64,000 nt of DNA from Roseiarcus sp963835885 (GTDB taxonomy: Bacteria; Pseudomonadota; Alphaproteobacteria; Rhizobiales; Beijerinckiaceae). The notes under the pieces are model-generated. The model worked only from the letters and a program-made list of their open reading frames with translations. It was not told the DNA's origin and made no database searches. The stretch is taken from positions 1 through 64,000 of the forward strand of contig CAWIHF010000022.1 of assembly GCA_963835885.1 (NCBI GenBank), given 5' to 3'. Below are positions 9,139-16,933 of this stretch, piece by piece. A program made the position numbers and the translations under genes. Position 1 is the stretch's first letter. The number at the start of each line of letters is the position of its first letter.

Positions 9139-9855
9139 TTATTTCTGAATACGATAAATCTGAGCCCACTGGGCAACTTCCCTGTCTTTGGAAATCAAGA
9201 CTCCAACGCCTTCCTGGAATCGTTCTGATCCAAAGTACTCGGGGCCAAGAAGAGAGGGAAATTCCCCTTCAAAGTCGTACCCGTATCGCCGCGCGTCATC
9301 GACAAATTCTTGGGTCAACAGGACGTCTCCCGGCCTCGCCAAAGGCTCAACGCGTGCCGCGACTCCCACAATATCGGATATTTCCGGATGATGGACTCCC
9401 TCGAAATCAGGAGCGAGTCGCCAGAAGCCGCTATGCGCGCCAATTCTAAGTTGGAGACCGTATCCCGAGGCGTACAATTGCGCGCTCAGACTTTTTGCTG
9501 CGCGTAACAGCCTCGCAGGACTACGATCTGCCATAATGAGACTATCACCGGCCGGGACCACATTGGCATAGTCAAGATCGCGCGTGAATTGTTTAAACAA
9601 GTCCCTCCAGAACTTGTCGAACGTTTGGGCCTTGCCCGTATTTTGCATTACGCTCTCTCTGTATCCACGGATATCCCCAATTGCGACGAACCTGACATTT
9701 TCCTCTGGCCTCCATTCCAGATCATCGCCGATAACATTGTGCTTGTTCAATTCTTTAAGGAAACCCACATTTCTTCGGATGATAAAATCGCTTAATGACG
9801 GATGAACCAAGTACGTTTCAGCGCGGGGTAAAACATGTATTCGTCCAAAGGCCAC
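9139..9855 (-). CDS. class III nucleotide-cyclase-like protein, second gene of ATPase operon
   Basis: 238 aa, cytosolic, no membrane segment. Residues 54-185 form a class III cyclase homology domain: first metal Asp D61 in VAIGDIRGY, second D104 in VPAGDSLIM, RIGAHSG at 137-143, then VGVAARVEPLARPGDVLLT at 163-181. The Asn normally found in VNxAAR (transition-state residue) is Gly164 here, while Arg168 is kept, so activity or product specificity may be unusual. The start is GTG 9855 with GGAG very close upstream. It lies 21 bp after the ATPase stop, so the two are almost certainly one transcript. Base composition is more AT-rich than the neighbours. Likely role (inference): makes or senses a cyclic nucleotide under ATPase control, as in Pycsar-like immunity. 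A non-enzymatic ligand sensor is possible. Confidence 0.65.
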   Translation of the reverse strand: MAFGRIHVLPRAETYLVHPSLSDFIIRRNVGFLKELNKHNVIGDDLEWRPEENVRFVAIGDIRGYRESVMQNTGKAQTFDKFWRDLFKQFTRDLDYANVVPAGDSLIMADRSPARLLRAAKSLSAQLYASGYGLQLRIGAHSGFWRLAPDFEGVHHPEISDIVGVAARVEPLARPGDVLLTQEFVDDARRYGYDFEGEFPSLLGPEYFGSERFQEGVGVLISKDREVAQWAQIYRIQK

Positions 9856-9876
9856 ATCTCCGACAGGAGCGAATTT

Positions 9877-11250
9877 CTAAATCAGTTTCGCAGGATTATC
9901 TCTGCTCTGCTGTACAGTTCCTACCAGCCCCAACGAATATAACGCACAAAATGGATGTTGAACCGCTTCACTGTCAACATCATATTGACCACAAGCAATA
10001 TCTGCATAATTTTGCGCTGCCTGCACGATCTCTTTGTACGATAGCACATTCGATTTTATTACCTGAGGAAACAGATCAGGATACAGGGAGCTAAAAAAGG
10101 GAGCAACTTCATTGAATAATGTTTCCACTCTTTCGGCCGACGCTGCATTGATTGCAGTCCGAATTTCCTGCTGATTCCTCCTTTTGACGCCGATCAAGCT
10201 TATTTCCTTGCCTATAACGACCGCGTCTCTTGGTCTAAGCGAGCAATGGCGAATCCAATAATCCATCGCCCGCTCTTGCTTCGCGGTCCCGATGTTAGCG
10301 ACGAATTCATTTTGCGGACCAAGGAATCGGAGCATCGGATTGCTGTTGTTCTTGTCGACTAAATCACTTTTCGGAACAATCGATATGTTGTTTTCGATAA
10401 TTTGCTTTATATCCTCCATTCGATACCTCAATTCTCGTCTGAAAGAACGCAGGTTCGAGAATTGAGGTTCGTGTTGCGCCGCGTGCTGATACGCCTCCTT
10501 TCTAATGGAGACAAATATTCGTACGTGAGGATTTATCCCGTGCAGACGCCTTAGCGCCAGCCATGCGCCGATCTGACCGGCGTGCCAAATCCGAACGAAT
10601 CGTTCGTGAACGTCATTCCGCCGCACATAAGAAAAATTGATATAATGGATCAGATACTCATCTATATTGTCGACAAATATTCCAGCTTTCTTGTGTATTG
10701 TTGCGAAAATTCGCGTTACCTGTTGCGCGGCGCGCATGATGAGAAATATTTCATTGCGTTGAGCAGCCAAACAGTCATGCAATATATCGAACGGCCTGTT
10801 TATGTGAGGATGAGTTAGTATTGTCACCAAGGTTGATGGCAAATCAGCAGTTGCCAACAATTTTGTCAGCTGTTTGTGAACATCGTCGTCGTCCTGGAAT
10901 CCCTTGATCAGGCAAATTGAAAATGCAACATTCCACAAGGTTTCCCAATTATCGCTATTTTCAAGAATATTGATAATCTCGTTCGGTAAAATCGGCGGCT
11001 TATTGCTCGGTCTGTCGACAATAGGTGACAGAGGAAAACAGCGATAGTCGCTTTCCTGCAGAGAAATACGTTTCAACTTGAGGACAAAGGTCTTTCCGAA
11101 TCCCTTCGGCGCTACAAGAGCGTGCGACGACAAAGCGACATTCGATAAAAATTCCTCAACCTCAGCGGTACGAAGCAATACGGAAGTTTGAGAGCTATTT
11201 AGATCCCTTAACTCGGTGAGCTGTTGAGCATCTTCCACCCACGCGGGCAT
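9877..11250 (-). CDS. P-loop ATPase (KAP/STAND- or Sll1717-like), first gene of cyclase operon
   Basis: 457 aa. Walker A is ALVAPKGFGKT at 44-54; Walker B is AGIFVDNIDEYL at 189-200. A sensor-like strand VRIFVSIRKEA lies at 243-253, and CSLRPRDAVVIGKEI near 336-350 resembles the arm of bacterial STAND-like and FunZ/Sll1717 ATPases. The C-terminal third (350-457) is helical with no recognised domain. Start ATG 11250 has GGGAG upstream. There are no membrane segments. It is the first gene of a two-gene operon with the cyclase-like protein, on low-GC DNA wedged between trmD and hspQ, which suggests horizontal acquisition. Such ATPases often act as sensors or switches in defence modules. No precise family name can be assigned by eye. 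Confidence 0.65.
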   Translation of the reverse strand: MPAWVEDAQQLTELRDLNSSQTSVLLRTAEVEEFLSNVALSSHALVAPKGFGKTFVLKLKRISLQESDYRCFPLSPIVDRPSNKPPILPNEIINILENSDNWETLWNVAFSICLIKGFQDDDDVHKQLTKLLATADLPSTLVTILTHPHINRPFDILHDCLAAQRNEIFLIMRAAQQVTRIFATIHKKAGIFVDNIDEYLIHYINFSYVRRNDVHERFVRIWHAGQIGAWLALRRLHGINPHVRIFVSIRKEAYQHAAQHEPQFSNLRSFRRELRYRMEDIKQIIENNISIVPKSDLVDKNNSNPMLRFLGPQNEFVANIGTAKQERAMDYWIRHCSLRPRDAVVIGKEISLIGVKRRNQQEIRTAINAASAERVETLFNEVAPFFSSLYPDLFPQVIKSNVLSYKEIVQAAQNYADIACGQYDVDSEAVQHPFCALYSLGLVGTVQQSRDNPAKLI

Positions 11251-11354
11251 TTCACACTCCCGGCGATAATTACATTATGATTGCTAACTCCGTTCCTGGC
11301 TCAATTACCTGATTAACACGTTCAAGGAGATCAGACCATCAAATATCGACCTTG

Positions 11355-12035
11355 TTAACCGTCCATCAGGTCGGGCCGCCTCTCGCGCGTGATCCGCTCC
11401 GCTTCGGAGCGCCGCCAGGCGGCGATCTTCGCGTGATCACCCGAGAGCAGGACGTCGGGGATCGCGCGGCCCTCCCACGCGCGTGGGCGGGTGTAGTGGG
11501 GATATTCGAGCAGGCCCTGCTCAAAACTCTCGTCCTCGCCCGACGCCTCTTTGCCCATCACGCCAGGGATGAGCCGCACGCAGGCGTCGAGGATGGCGAG
11601 CGCCGCGATCTCGCCGCCCGACAGCACGTAATCGCCGATCGAAACCTCGGTCAGTCCGCGCGCTTCGATGACCCGCTCGTCGACGCCCTCGAAACGGGGA
11701 CAGAGGATGACAAGCCCAGGTCCCGCGGCCCATTCGCGCGCCATGGCCTGGATGAAGGGCGCGCCGCGCGGGCTCATGATCAGGCGGGGGCGCGGATCGT
11801 CTGGCGCGAGCGCCGCGTCGAGGCTCGCTGCGATGACGTCGGCCCGCATCACCATGCCGGGCCCCCCGCCGGCCGGCGTATCGTCGACCGCCCGATGTTT
11901 TCCGAGCCCGTGCTCGCGGATGTCGCGCGCCTCGAGCGACCAAAGGTCTCGCGCGAGCCCTTCCCCGGCCAGCGACTGGCCCAGCGGTCCAGGGAACATC
12001 GACGGAAAGAGGCTGAGCAGGGTCGCACGAAACAT
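11355..12035 (-). CDS. trmD: tRNA (guanine37-N1)-methyltransferase
   Basis: 226 aa, a SPOUT methyltransferase of normal length. Diagnostic motifs: FRATLLSLFPSMFPGPLGQSL at the N-terminus, DDTPAGGGPGMVM (about 51-63), the SAM-binding trefoil knot ILCPRFEGVDERV and EVSIGDYVLSGGE, then VLLSGDHAKI and the R-rich C-terminus. It methylates N1 of G37 in tRNAs reading CNN codons to prevent frameshifting. It belongs to the ffh-rpsP-rimM-trmD block on the minus strand, but rplS, the usual next gene, is not found downstream: the ATPase-cyclase pair is there instead. Confidence 0.96.
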   Translation of the reverse strand: MFRATLLSLFPSMFPGPLGQSLAGEGLARDLWSLEARDIREHGLGKHRAVDDTPAGGGPGMVMRADVIAASLDAALAPDDPRPRLIMSPRGAPFIQAMAREWAAGPGLVILCPRFEGVDERVIEARGLTEVSIGDYVLSGGEIAALAILDACVRLIPGVMGKEASGEDESFEQGLLEYPHYTRPRAWEGRAIPDVLLSGDHAKIAAWRRSEAERITRERRPDLMDG

Positions 12036-12707
12036 GGAGAGGCCGGATCAGGCGCCCTTCGCGCCGAAACGCTTCATAGCCGATCTGAAGGAACGGCGCG
12101 CGAGTAGCCTTCGGACTGCCGTCATCGGCTGAGCCCGCGTTTTTCGCGCGCCAAAGCGGGATGATTTCACTCGGCTCGGACCGGTGTCGGCCCGCGGCGA
12201 CGGCGGAGGTTCAACCCGATTGGATTATGTTCAACGAGAGCCTCCGGAAAATCCGTCGCGCTCATTCTGTTCAGCAGAATACGCGCCGTGCCTGGTTTTG
12301 AGCCGCCGCGCCGCCCGAGCGGCTCGCGGCGACGCCCTTGGCACGCCGCGCCGCCCTTCGCCGTTTTCCTGTTCCTTCCCTGATAAGCCGCAAATCCTCC
12401 CCTGATAACTGCAATAAGCTTCCCTGTTCTTGCGCTGCTACGCGCTCTCATAAGTTGGACGCAAGCTTTTGAAATAGCTTGTTTTTCATCGGAGATGGGG
12501 ATGAGAAAGAGCGCGCCTTCGGCCTGTTTTCCCCCTGTTACCAGGCAAACGTCCTGCCGATCAGGGTGCCTCAGCCGCCGAAAAAGGCGCCCGACGCGGG
12601 TGATGGCAGGCAAGAGCGAAGCGCTCGGACGGTTTACCTGTTTTCGGATTCGCCGGCGTTTTCGGTTGGCCGGCCCCTACCGGCCGCAGGGAACGGCGCG
12701 CGGCGCC
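12036..12707. other. long non-coding gap between petA and trmD
   Basis: 672 bases with no credible gene; the open frames are shadows with arginine/serine-rich composition. The stretch 12350-12660 is rich in repeated CCTGTT, CCCTGATAA and CCTGTTTTC words, including GCCTG...CAGGC arms near 12520-12547. It resembles the gap at 3872-4302. It separates petA from trmD, which are normally not neighbours. Confidence 0.5.
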
Positions 12708-13364
12708 TCACACCTGCAGGATCGAATTGAAGTCGAAATTCTGCCCCGGCGGATTCTGGCCGACCCTCAGCGTCTTCTCGTCGGGGAAATGGTTCGGCGG
12801 CACCGGCAGGTTGTAGGGGGCGGGGACGCCCTGGAAGACCCTTCCGGCGAGATCGTATTTCGAGCCGTGGCAGGGGCAGAAAAAGCCGCCCGGCCAGTCC
12901 GGCGCCGGATTGGTCGGGTCGGGCTTGGGTTCGAACAGCGGCACGCAGCCGAGATGGGTGCAGATGCCGACCAGCACGAGGAATTCCGGCTTGATCGAGC
13001 GGTGCCAGTTTTTTGCGTATTCCGGCTGCTGCCAGTTGTCGGAATTCGGATCGCGCAAGATCGCGAGGAGCTTGGGATTCTGCAGTTCTTTCAGCAATTC
13101 CTCGGTGCGGCGGACGACGAACACCGGCCGCGCCGCCCACAGGGCCACGACCCGCTGCCCCGGCTGGATCTGGCTGACGTCGATGTCGACCGGTCCCGCC
13201 GCCGCGATCGTCGCTGCGTCTGGATTCATCTGGTCGATGAACGGCCACAAAGTCAGCGCCGCGCCGACGGCCGCGACCGATCCGGTCGCGAGGAAAAGAA
13301 AGTCGCGTCGCGCCGGCCCGTGCGGCGCGGCGCCGGCGGTCGTGTCAGCGGGGGTGTCGGTCAT
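12708..13364 (-). CDS. petA: ubiquinol-cytochrome c reductase iron-sulfur (Rieske) subunit
   Basis: 218 aa. The N-terminus has the twin-arginine-like RRDFLFLATGSVAAVGA followed by the single transmembrane anchor (about 19-42). The Rieske boxes CTHLGC and CPCHGSKYD carry the two Cys and two His cluster ligands and the disulfide pair, separated by the loop normal for alphaproteobacterial bc1 Rieske proteins. It transfers electrons from quinol to cytochrome c1 in complex III. Cytochrome b and c1 genes, usually directly downstream, are absent; instead about 670 non-coding bases and trmD follow. petA therefore sits alone inside the translation-gene block. Confidence 0.94.
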   Translation of the reverse strand: MTDTPADTTAGAAPHGPARRDFLFLATGSVAAVGAALTLWPFIDQMNPDAATIAAAGPVDIDVSQIQPGQRVVALWAARPVFVVRRTEELLKELQNPKLLAILRDPNSDNWQQPEYAKNWHRSIKPEFLVLVGICTHLGCVPLFEPKPDPTNPAPDWPGGFFCPCHGSKYDLAGRVFQGVPAPYNLPVPPNHFPDEKTLRVGQNPPGQNFDFNSILQV

Positions 13365-13425
13365 GGATTGCCTCCCAGGCTTCTTCCCAACTCATAGGCG
13401 CGCTTAGTCAGAGGGTCGAGCGATT

Positions 13426-13959
13426 TTATGGCGCGTCCGCTTCGCCCGCGACCTCGCGCGGCGGCTCGATCACGATCCGGCCGGCCTCGAAATCGACGAT
13501 CGGAACGACCGCTTTGGTGAAAGGCAGGAGAAGCTCGTCGCCCCCGCCTTCCGGCGCGATTTGCAGGATGTCGCCCCCGCCGTAGTTCATCAGCGAGGCG
13601 ACGCGTCCGAGCCGCTCGCCGCCGGCCGTCACCGCCTCGAGACCGACGAGATCGTCGCAATAGAATTCGTCCGCATTTGCCGGCGGCAGCTGGTCCCGGC
13701 GAGCGAAGATCTCGACCCCCGTCAGCGCCGCCGCGGCCTCGCGCGTGTCGACCCCCTTAACCTTGACGACGAGGATGTCGTCCTTCAGCGCCCGCAGGCG
13801 CTCGAAGGCGAAGACGCGCGAACGCTTCGCGTCGGTCAGCGCCCCATAGGCGCCGATCGCTTTGGCTTCGCCGGTGAAGGATTTGACGCGGATCTCGCCG
13901 CGCACGCCCTGCGGCGCGCCGAACGCGCCGAGGAGGACGAGGCGGTTCGCCTCGCGCAA
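13426..13959 (-). CDS. rimM: ribosome maturation factor RimM
   Basis: 177 aa, normal length. The N-terminal RimM barrel is recognised by VLLGAFGAPQGVRGEIRVKSF (8-28). The PRC-barrel follows in the C-terminal half with DEFYCDDLVGLEA (about 96-108), LGRVASLMNYGGGDIL and ELLLPFTKAVVPIVDFEAGRI. It helps 16S rRNA processing and 30S head assembly by binding S19. It lies 11 bp after rpsP on the same strand, in the conserved rpsP-rimM order. It is followed by petA rather than directly by trmD. Confidence 0.95.
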   Translation of the reverse strand: MREANRLVLLGAFGAPQGVRGEIRVKSFTGEAKAIGAYGALTDAKRSRVFAFERLRALKDDILVVKVKGVDTREAAAALTGVEIFARRDQLPPANADEFYCDDLVGLEAVTAGGERLGRVASLMNYGGGDILQIAPEGGGDELLLPFTKAVVPIVDFEAGRIVIEPPREVAGEADAP

Positions 13960-13970
13960 CGGGCAGCCGG

Positions 13971-14330
13971 TCAGGCGGCGGCTTCGGAGGCCTTGGCGGC
14001 GGCGGCCTGGGCCGCGGCGGCGCGCTCCTGCGCCTTCTTCCTGGGCTTGGCCTTCTCGGGGTTGCTGCGGGTTTCACGCTTGGCGACGCCGACGCTGTCG
14101 AGCAGGCGCAGCACCCGATCCGTCGGCTGTGCGCCGTTGGCGAGCCAAGCCTTCGCTTTCTCCTGGTCGAGCACCAGGCGAGCCGCGTCGTCCTTGGCCT
14201 TCAGCGGGTCGAACGTGCCGATCTTTTCGACGAAACGTCCATCACGCGGCATGCGCGCGTCAGCGACGACAATGCGGTAGAACGGGCGCTTCTTCGCGCC
14301 CGCGCGCGACAGGCGGATTTTCAGGGACAT
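13971..14330 (-). CDS. rpsP: 30S ribosomal protein S16
   Basis: 119 aa from the ATG at 14330, where the conserved start MSLKIRLSRAGAKKRPFYRI begins; the longer open frame upstream is not used. Core S16 features are VVADARMPRDGRFVEKIGTFDP and AWLANGAQPTDRVLRLLD. The C-terminus (about 80-119) is an Ala/Lys-rich tail common in alphaproteobacterial S16. It binds 16S rRNA in the 30S body. It lies 14 bp from the GNAT gene upstream and 11 bp from rimM downstream. Confidence 0.96.
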   Translation of the reverse strand: MSLKIRLSRAGAKKRPFYRIVVADARMPRDGRFVEKIGTFDPLKAKDDAARLVLDQEKAKAWLANGAQPTDRVLRLLDSVGVAKRETRSNPEKAKPRKKAQERAAAAQAAAAKASEAAA

Positions 14331-14344
14331 TTTTGTTCTTCCTT

Positions 14345-14878
14345 TCAGTGAATTGCGTTCGGTGCGGACGCAAGGCCTCCCGCGGAGGGATGGCGATAGA
14401 TCGCACAATCGAGCCCACGGAATTGAGTGGCGCTCTCAAGGGTCGCGCCAAGCCGTTCGGCGACACGGATCGAGCGTTGATTGCCGCGAGCGATGAGGCT
14501 GATCGCGGTCTCCCAGCCCAGAGTTTGATAGGCGTAAGCGCGGGCGCGCAGCGCGGCCTCGGTGGCGTAGCCGCGACCATGCTTGGCCTTAATCAGGCCC
14601 CATCCGACTTCCGGCGCGGGAAAGCCTTCCGGAAACCAGAGGCCGCACCAGCCAACGAAATCGCCGGTCGCTTTCTCCTCCAGCGCCCAGTTGCCGAAGC
14701 CGCGAAGCAACCAGTGGCACAGGCCCAAGGCCATGCGCCGCCACGCGTCGTCTCGATTCAGAGGGCCGCCGACAAACTTTGACAATTCCTCGTCGGCGTA
14801 GAAAGCCGCCAGGGCGTCGAGGTCGGCCTCGCGCCCCTCCCGAAAAGTCAAACGCTCGCTCTCAATTCGAGGGATCAC
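14345..14878 (-). CDS. GNAT family N-acetyltransferase (RimJ/RimL-like)
   Basis: 177 aa. The pattern IESERLTFREGREADLDALAAFYAD (4-28), PEVGWGLIKAKHGRGYATEA (acetyl-CoA loop, about 88-107) and ISLIARGNQRSIRVAERLGA (about 126-145) is typical of RimJ/RimL-type GNATs (Acetyltransf_3). Substrate unknown. The start is a GTG that overlaps the ffh stop (GTGA), so it is translationally coupled to ffh. Insertion between ffh and rpsP departs from the usual operon order. Confidence 0.88.
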   Translation of the reverse strand: MIPRIESERLTFREGREADLDALAAFYADEELSKFVGGPLNRDDAWRRMALGLCHWLLRGFGNWALEEKATGDFVGWCGLWFPEGFPAPEVGWGLIKAKHGRGYATEAALRARAYAYQTLGWETAISLIARGNQRSIRVAERLGATLESATQFRGLDCAIYRHPSAGGLASAPNAIH

Positions 14879-16437
14879 TTCTTCTTCGCCCCGAACGGGT
14901 TGAAGCCGCCGCCGAGGCCGGGCAGCTTGCCGGCGCCGAGGCCGGGAAATTGTGGCGGCAGGTTGAAGGCGCCGCGCGGCGGGGCGGCGGGAATGCCGGC
15001 CGCCCCAGGCGGCAGGGCGGGCGGGCCGCCCCCGCCCATCTGCTTCTGCATCGCCTCGATCTGCTCCGGCGTCGGCATGCCGCCGCCGAGCCCCATCATC
15101 TGGCCGAGCTTGCCCATCATGCCGCCGCGCTTGCCGCCTGCGCCGCCCATCGCCTTCATCATGTCGGCCATCTGGCGGTGCTGCTTCAAGAGACGGTTGA
15201 CCTGCTCGACATTGGCGCCGGCGCCCGCCGCGATGCGCTTCTTGCGCGAGGCCTTGAGAATGTCGGGGTTGCGCCGCTCCTTCGGGGTCATCGAGGAGAT
15301 GATCGCCCGCTGGCGCTTGACGAATTTGTCGTCGAGGTTGGCGGAAGCGAGCTGATCCTTGATTTTGGCGACGCCGGGCAACATGCCCATGATGCCGCCC
15401 ATGCCGCCGAGTTTCTCGATCTGGGCGAGCTGCTCGGAAAGGTCGTTGAGGTCGAACACGCCCTTGCGCAGCTTCTCGGCCATCCTGGCCGCCTGCGCCG
15501 CGTCGATGGTCTGCGCCGCCTTTTCGACCAGGCTGACGATGTCGCCCATGCCGAGGATGCGATCGGCGAGGCGGGCGGGATGGAAATCCTCGATCGCCTC
15601 CATTTTCTCGCCGACGCCCAAGAGCTTGATCGGCTTGCCGGTAACCGCGCGCATCGAGAGCGCCGCGCCGCCGCGCCCGTCGCCGTCCATGCGGGTCAGG
15701 ACGATGCCGGTGAGGCCGACCCGCTCGTTGAAGCTTTTCGCCAGATTGACCGCGTCCTGGCCGGTCAGCGCGTCGGCCACCAGCAGGACTTCGTGGGGCC
15801 GGGCGGCGTCGCGGATGTCCGCCATCTCCTGCATCAGCGGCTCGTCGACGTGGGTGCGTCCCGCGGTGTCGAGCAGCACGACGTCATAGCCCTGCAGGCG
15901 CGCGGCGCTTTCGGCGCGCCTTGCGATCGCGACCGGGTCCTGGCCGGGAACGATCGGCAGCGTGTCGACGCCGACCTGCTCGCCGAGCACTGCGAGCTGC
16001 TCCTGCGCCGCCGGACGCTTCACATCGAGCGAGGCCATCAGGACTTTGCGTTTGTCGCGCTCGGCAAGGCGCTTGGCGATCTTTGCCGCGGTCGTCGTCT
16101 TGCCCGCGCCCTGCAGGCCGACCAGCATGATCGCGACTGGAGGCGGGGCGTTGAGGTCGATCGCCTGGGAATCGCCGCCAAGCGTCTCGATCAGCGAATC
16201 GTGCACGATCTTGACCACCATCTGACCGGGCTTGACCGACTTGATGACGGAAGCGCCGACCGCCTTGGTGCGGGCGCGATCGACGAACGAACGTACGACC
16301 TCGAGTGCGACATCCGCCTCGATGAGGGCGCGGCGCACTTCGCGCATCGCGGCGTTGACGTCCTCCTCGGAGAGGGCGCCGCGGCCGGTCAGCTTATCCA
16401 ATATGCCGGAGAGCTTTTCGGACAGGCTCTCGAACAT
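14875..16437 (-). CDS. ffh: signal recognition particle protein Ffh
   Basis: 520 aa from the ATG at 16437 (MFESLSEKLSGILDKL); the frame stays open further upstream, but homology begins here. N domain about 1-90; G domain with GLQGAGKTTTAAKIA (P-loop, about 107-121), LLDTAGRTHVDE, LVADALTGQDAV and VLTRMDGDGRGGAALS. The M domain follows with KRIAAGAGANVEQVNRLLKQ and Met-rich helices (MADMMKAMGG, MMGKLGQMMGLGGGMPTPEQ). The Gly/Pro-rich tail is long. With 4.5S RNA it targets nascent membrane proteins to FtsY. First gene of the ffh-GNAT-rpsP-rimM run. Confidence 0.96.
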   Translation of the reverse strand: MFESLSEKLSGILDKLTGRGALSEEDVNAAMREVRRALIEADVALEVVRSFVDRARTKAVGASVIKSVKPGQMVVKIVHDSLIETLGGDSQAIDLNAPPPVAIMLVGLQGAGKTTTAAKIAKRLAERDKRKVLMASLDVKRPAAQEQLAVLGEQVGVDTLPIVPGQDPVAIARRAESAARLQGYDVVLLDTAGRTHVDEPLMQEMADIRDAARPHEVLLVADALTGQDAVNLAKSFNERVGLTGIVLTRMDGDGRGGAALSMRAVTGKPIKLLGVGEKMEAIEDFHPARLADRILGMGDIVSLVEKAAQTIDAAQAARMAEKLRKGVFDLNDLSEQLAQIEKLGGMGGIMGMLPGVAKIKDQLASANLDDKFVKRQRAIISSMTPKERRNPDILKASRKKRIAAGAGANVEQVNRLLKQHRQMADMMKAMGGAGGKRGGMMGKLGQMMGLGGGMPTPEQIEAMQKQMGGGGPPALPPGAAGIPAAPPRGAFNLPPQFPGLGAGKLPGLGGGFNPFGAKKK

Positions 16438-16933
16438 TTGTTGCTCCTTGTAGCGAATTGCGAAGGGCGAATAGCGAGTGGCTGGCGCCGCCTTATCTAT
16501 TCGCTTCCCGCCATTCGCCAAACCCTGATCAAGCAACGCCAATCGCGCCCGGGGGCGCGACGCGCTGCCGGACGGGGACCGCTGGCCTCAATGGGACACG
16601 CGGCTTGATCGACGAGGCTCTAACCTGACGAATGCCGGGGTCTTAAGCGGCCGGGGCGCGGATGTCAAACTCCCAAACTCCCTTGCTCCCTTGGCTTTCT
16701 GAAATCGGAGCGCGCCAGACGTTCCTCGCGCTCACGCCGGCGCTGGAGCGTATTCCTGGCGATAAGTGCTTCCTACTCGACCTCCGCGACCGCCTGACGC
16801 AACCCGGCCGCAGAATTTGCGTATAGACTGGAGCCCGGGGGCGACAATAATTCGACGTGAGGCGCGTTTGGCTCGACAACAGCGCGGGTTCCTGATCGGC
16901 CGGCCTAACCAGCCTGAGCCTCCGCCGCCGGGC

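Noticed and set aside
14779..16608. 609-codon open frame on the plus strand
   Set aside because: Antisense of ffh and the GNAT gene, produced by high GC and third-position bias.
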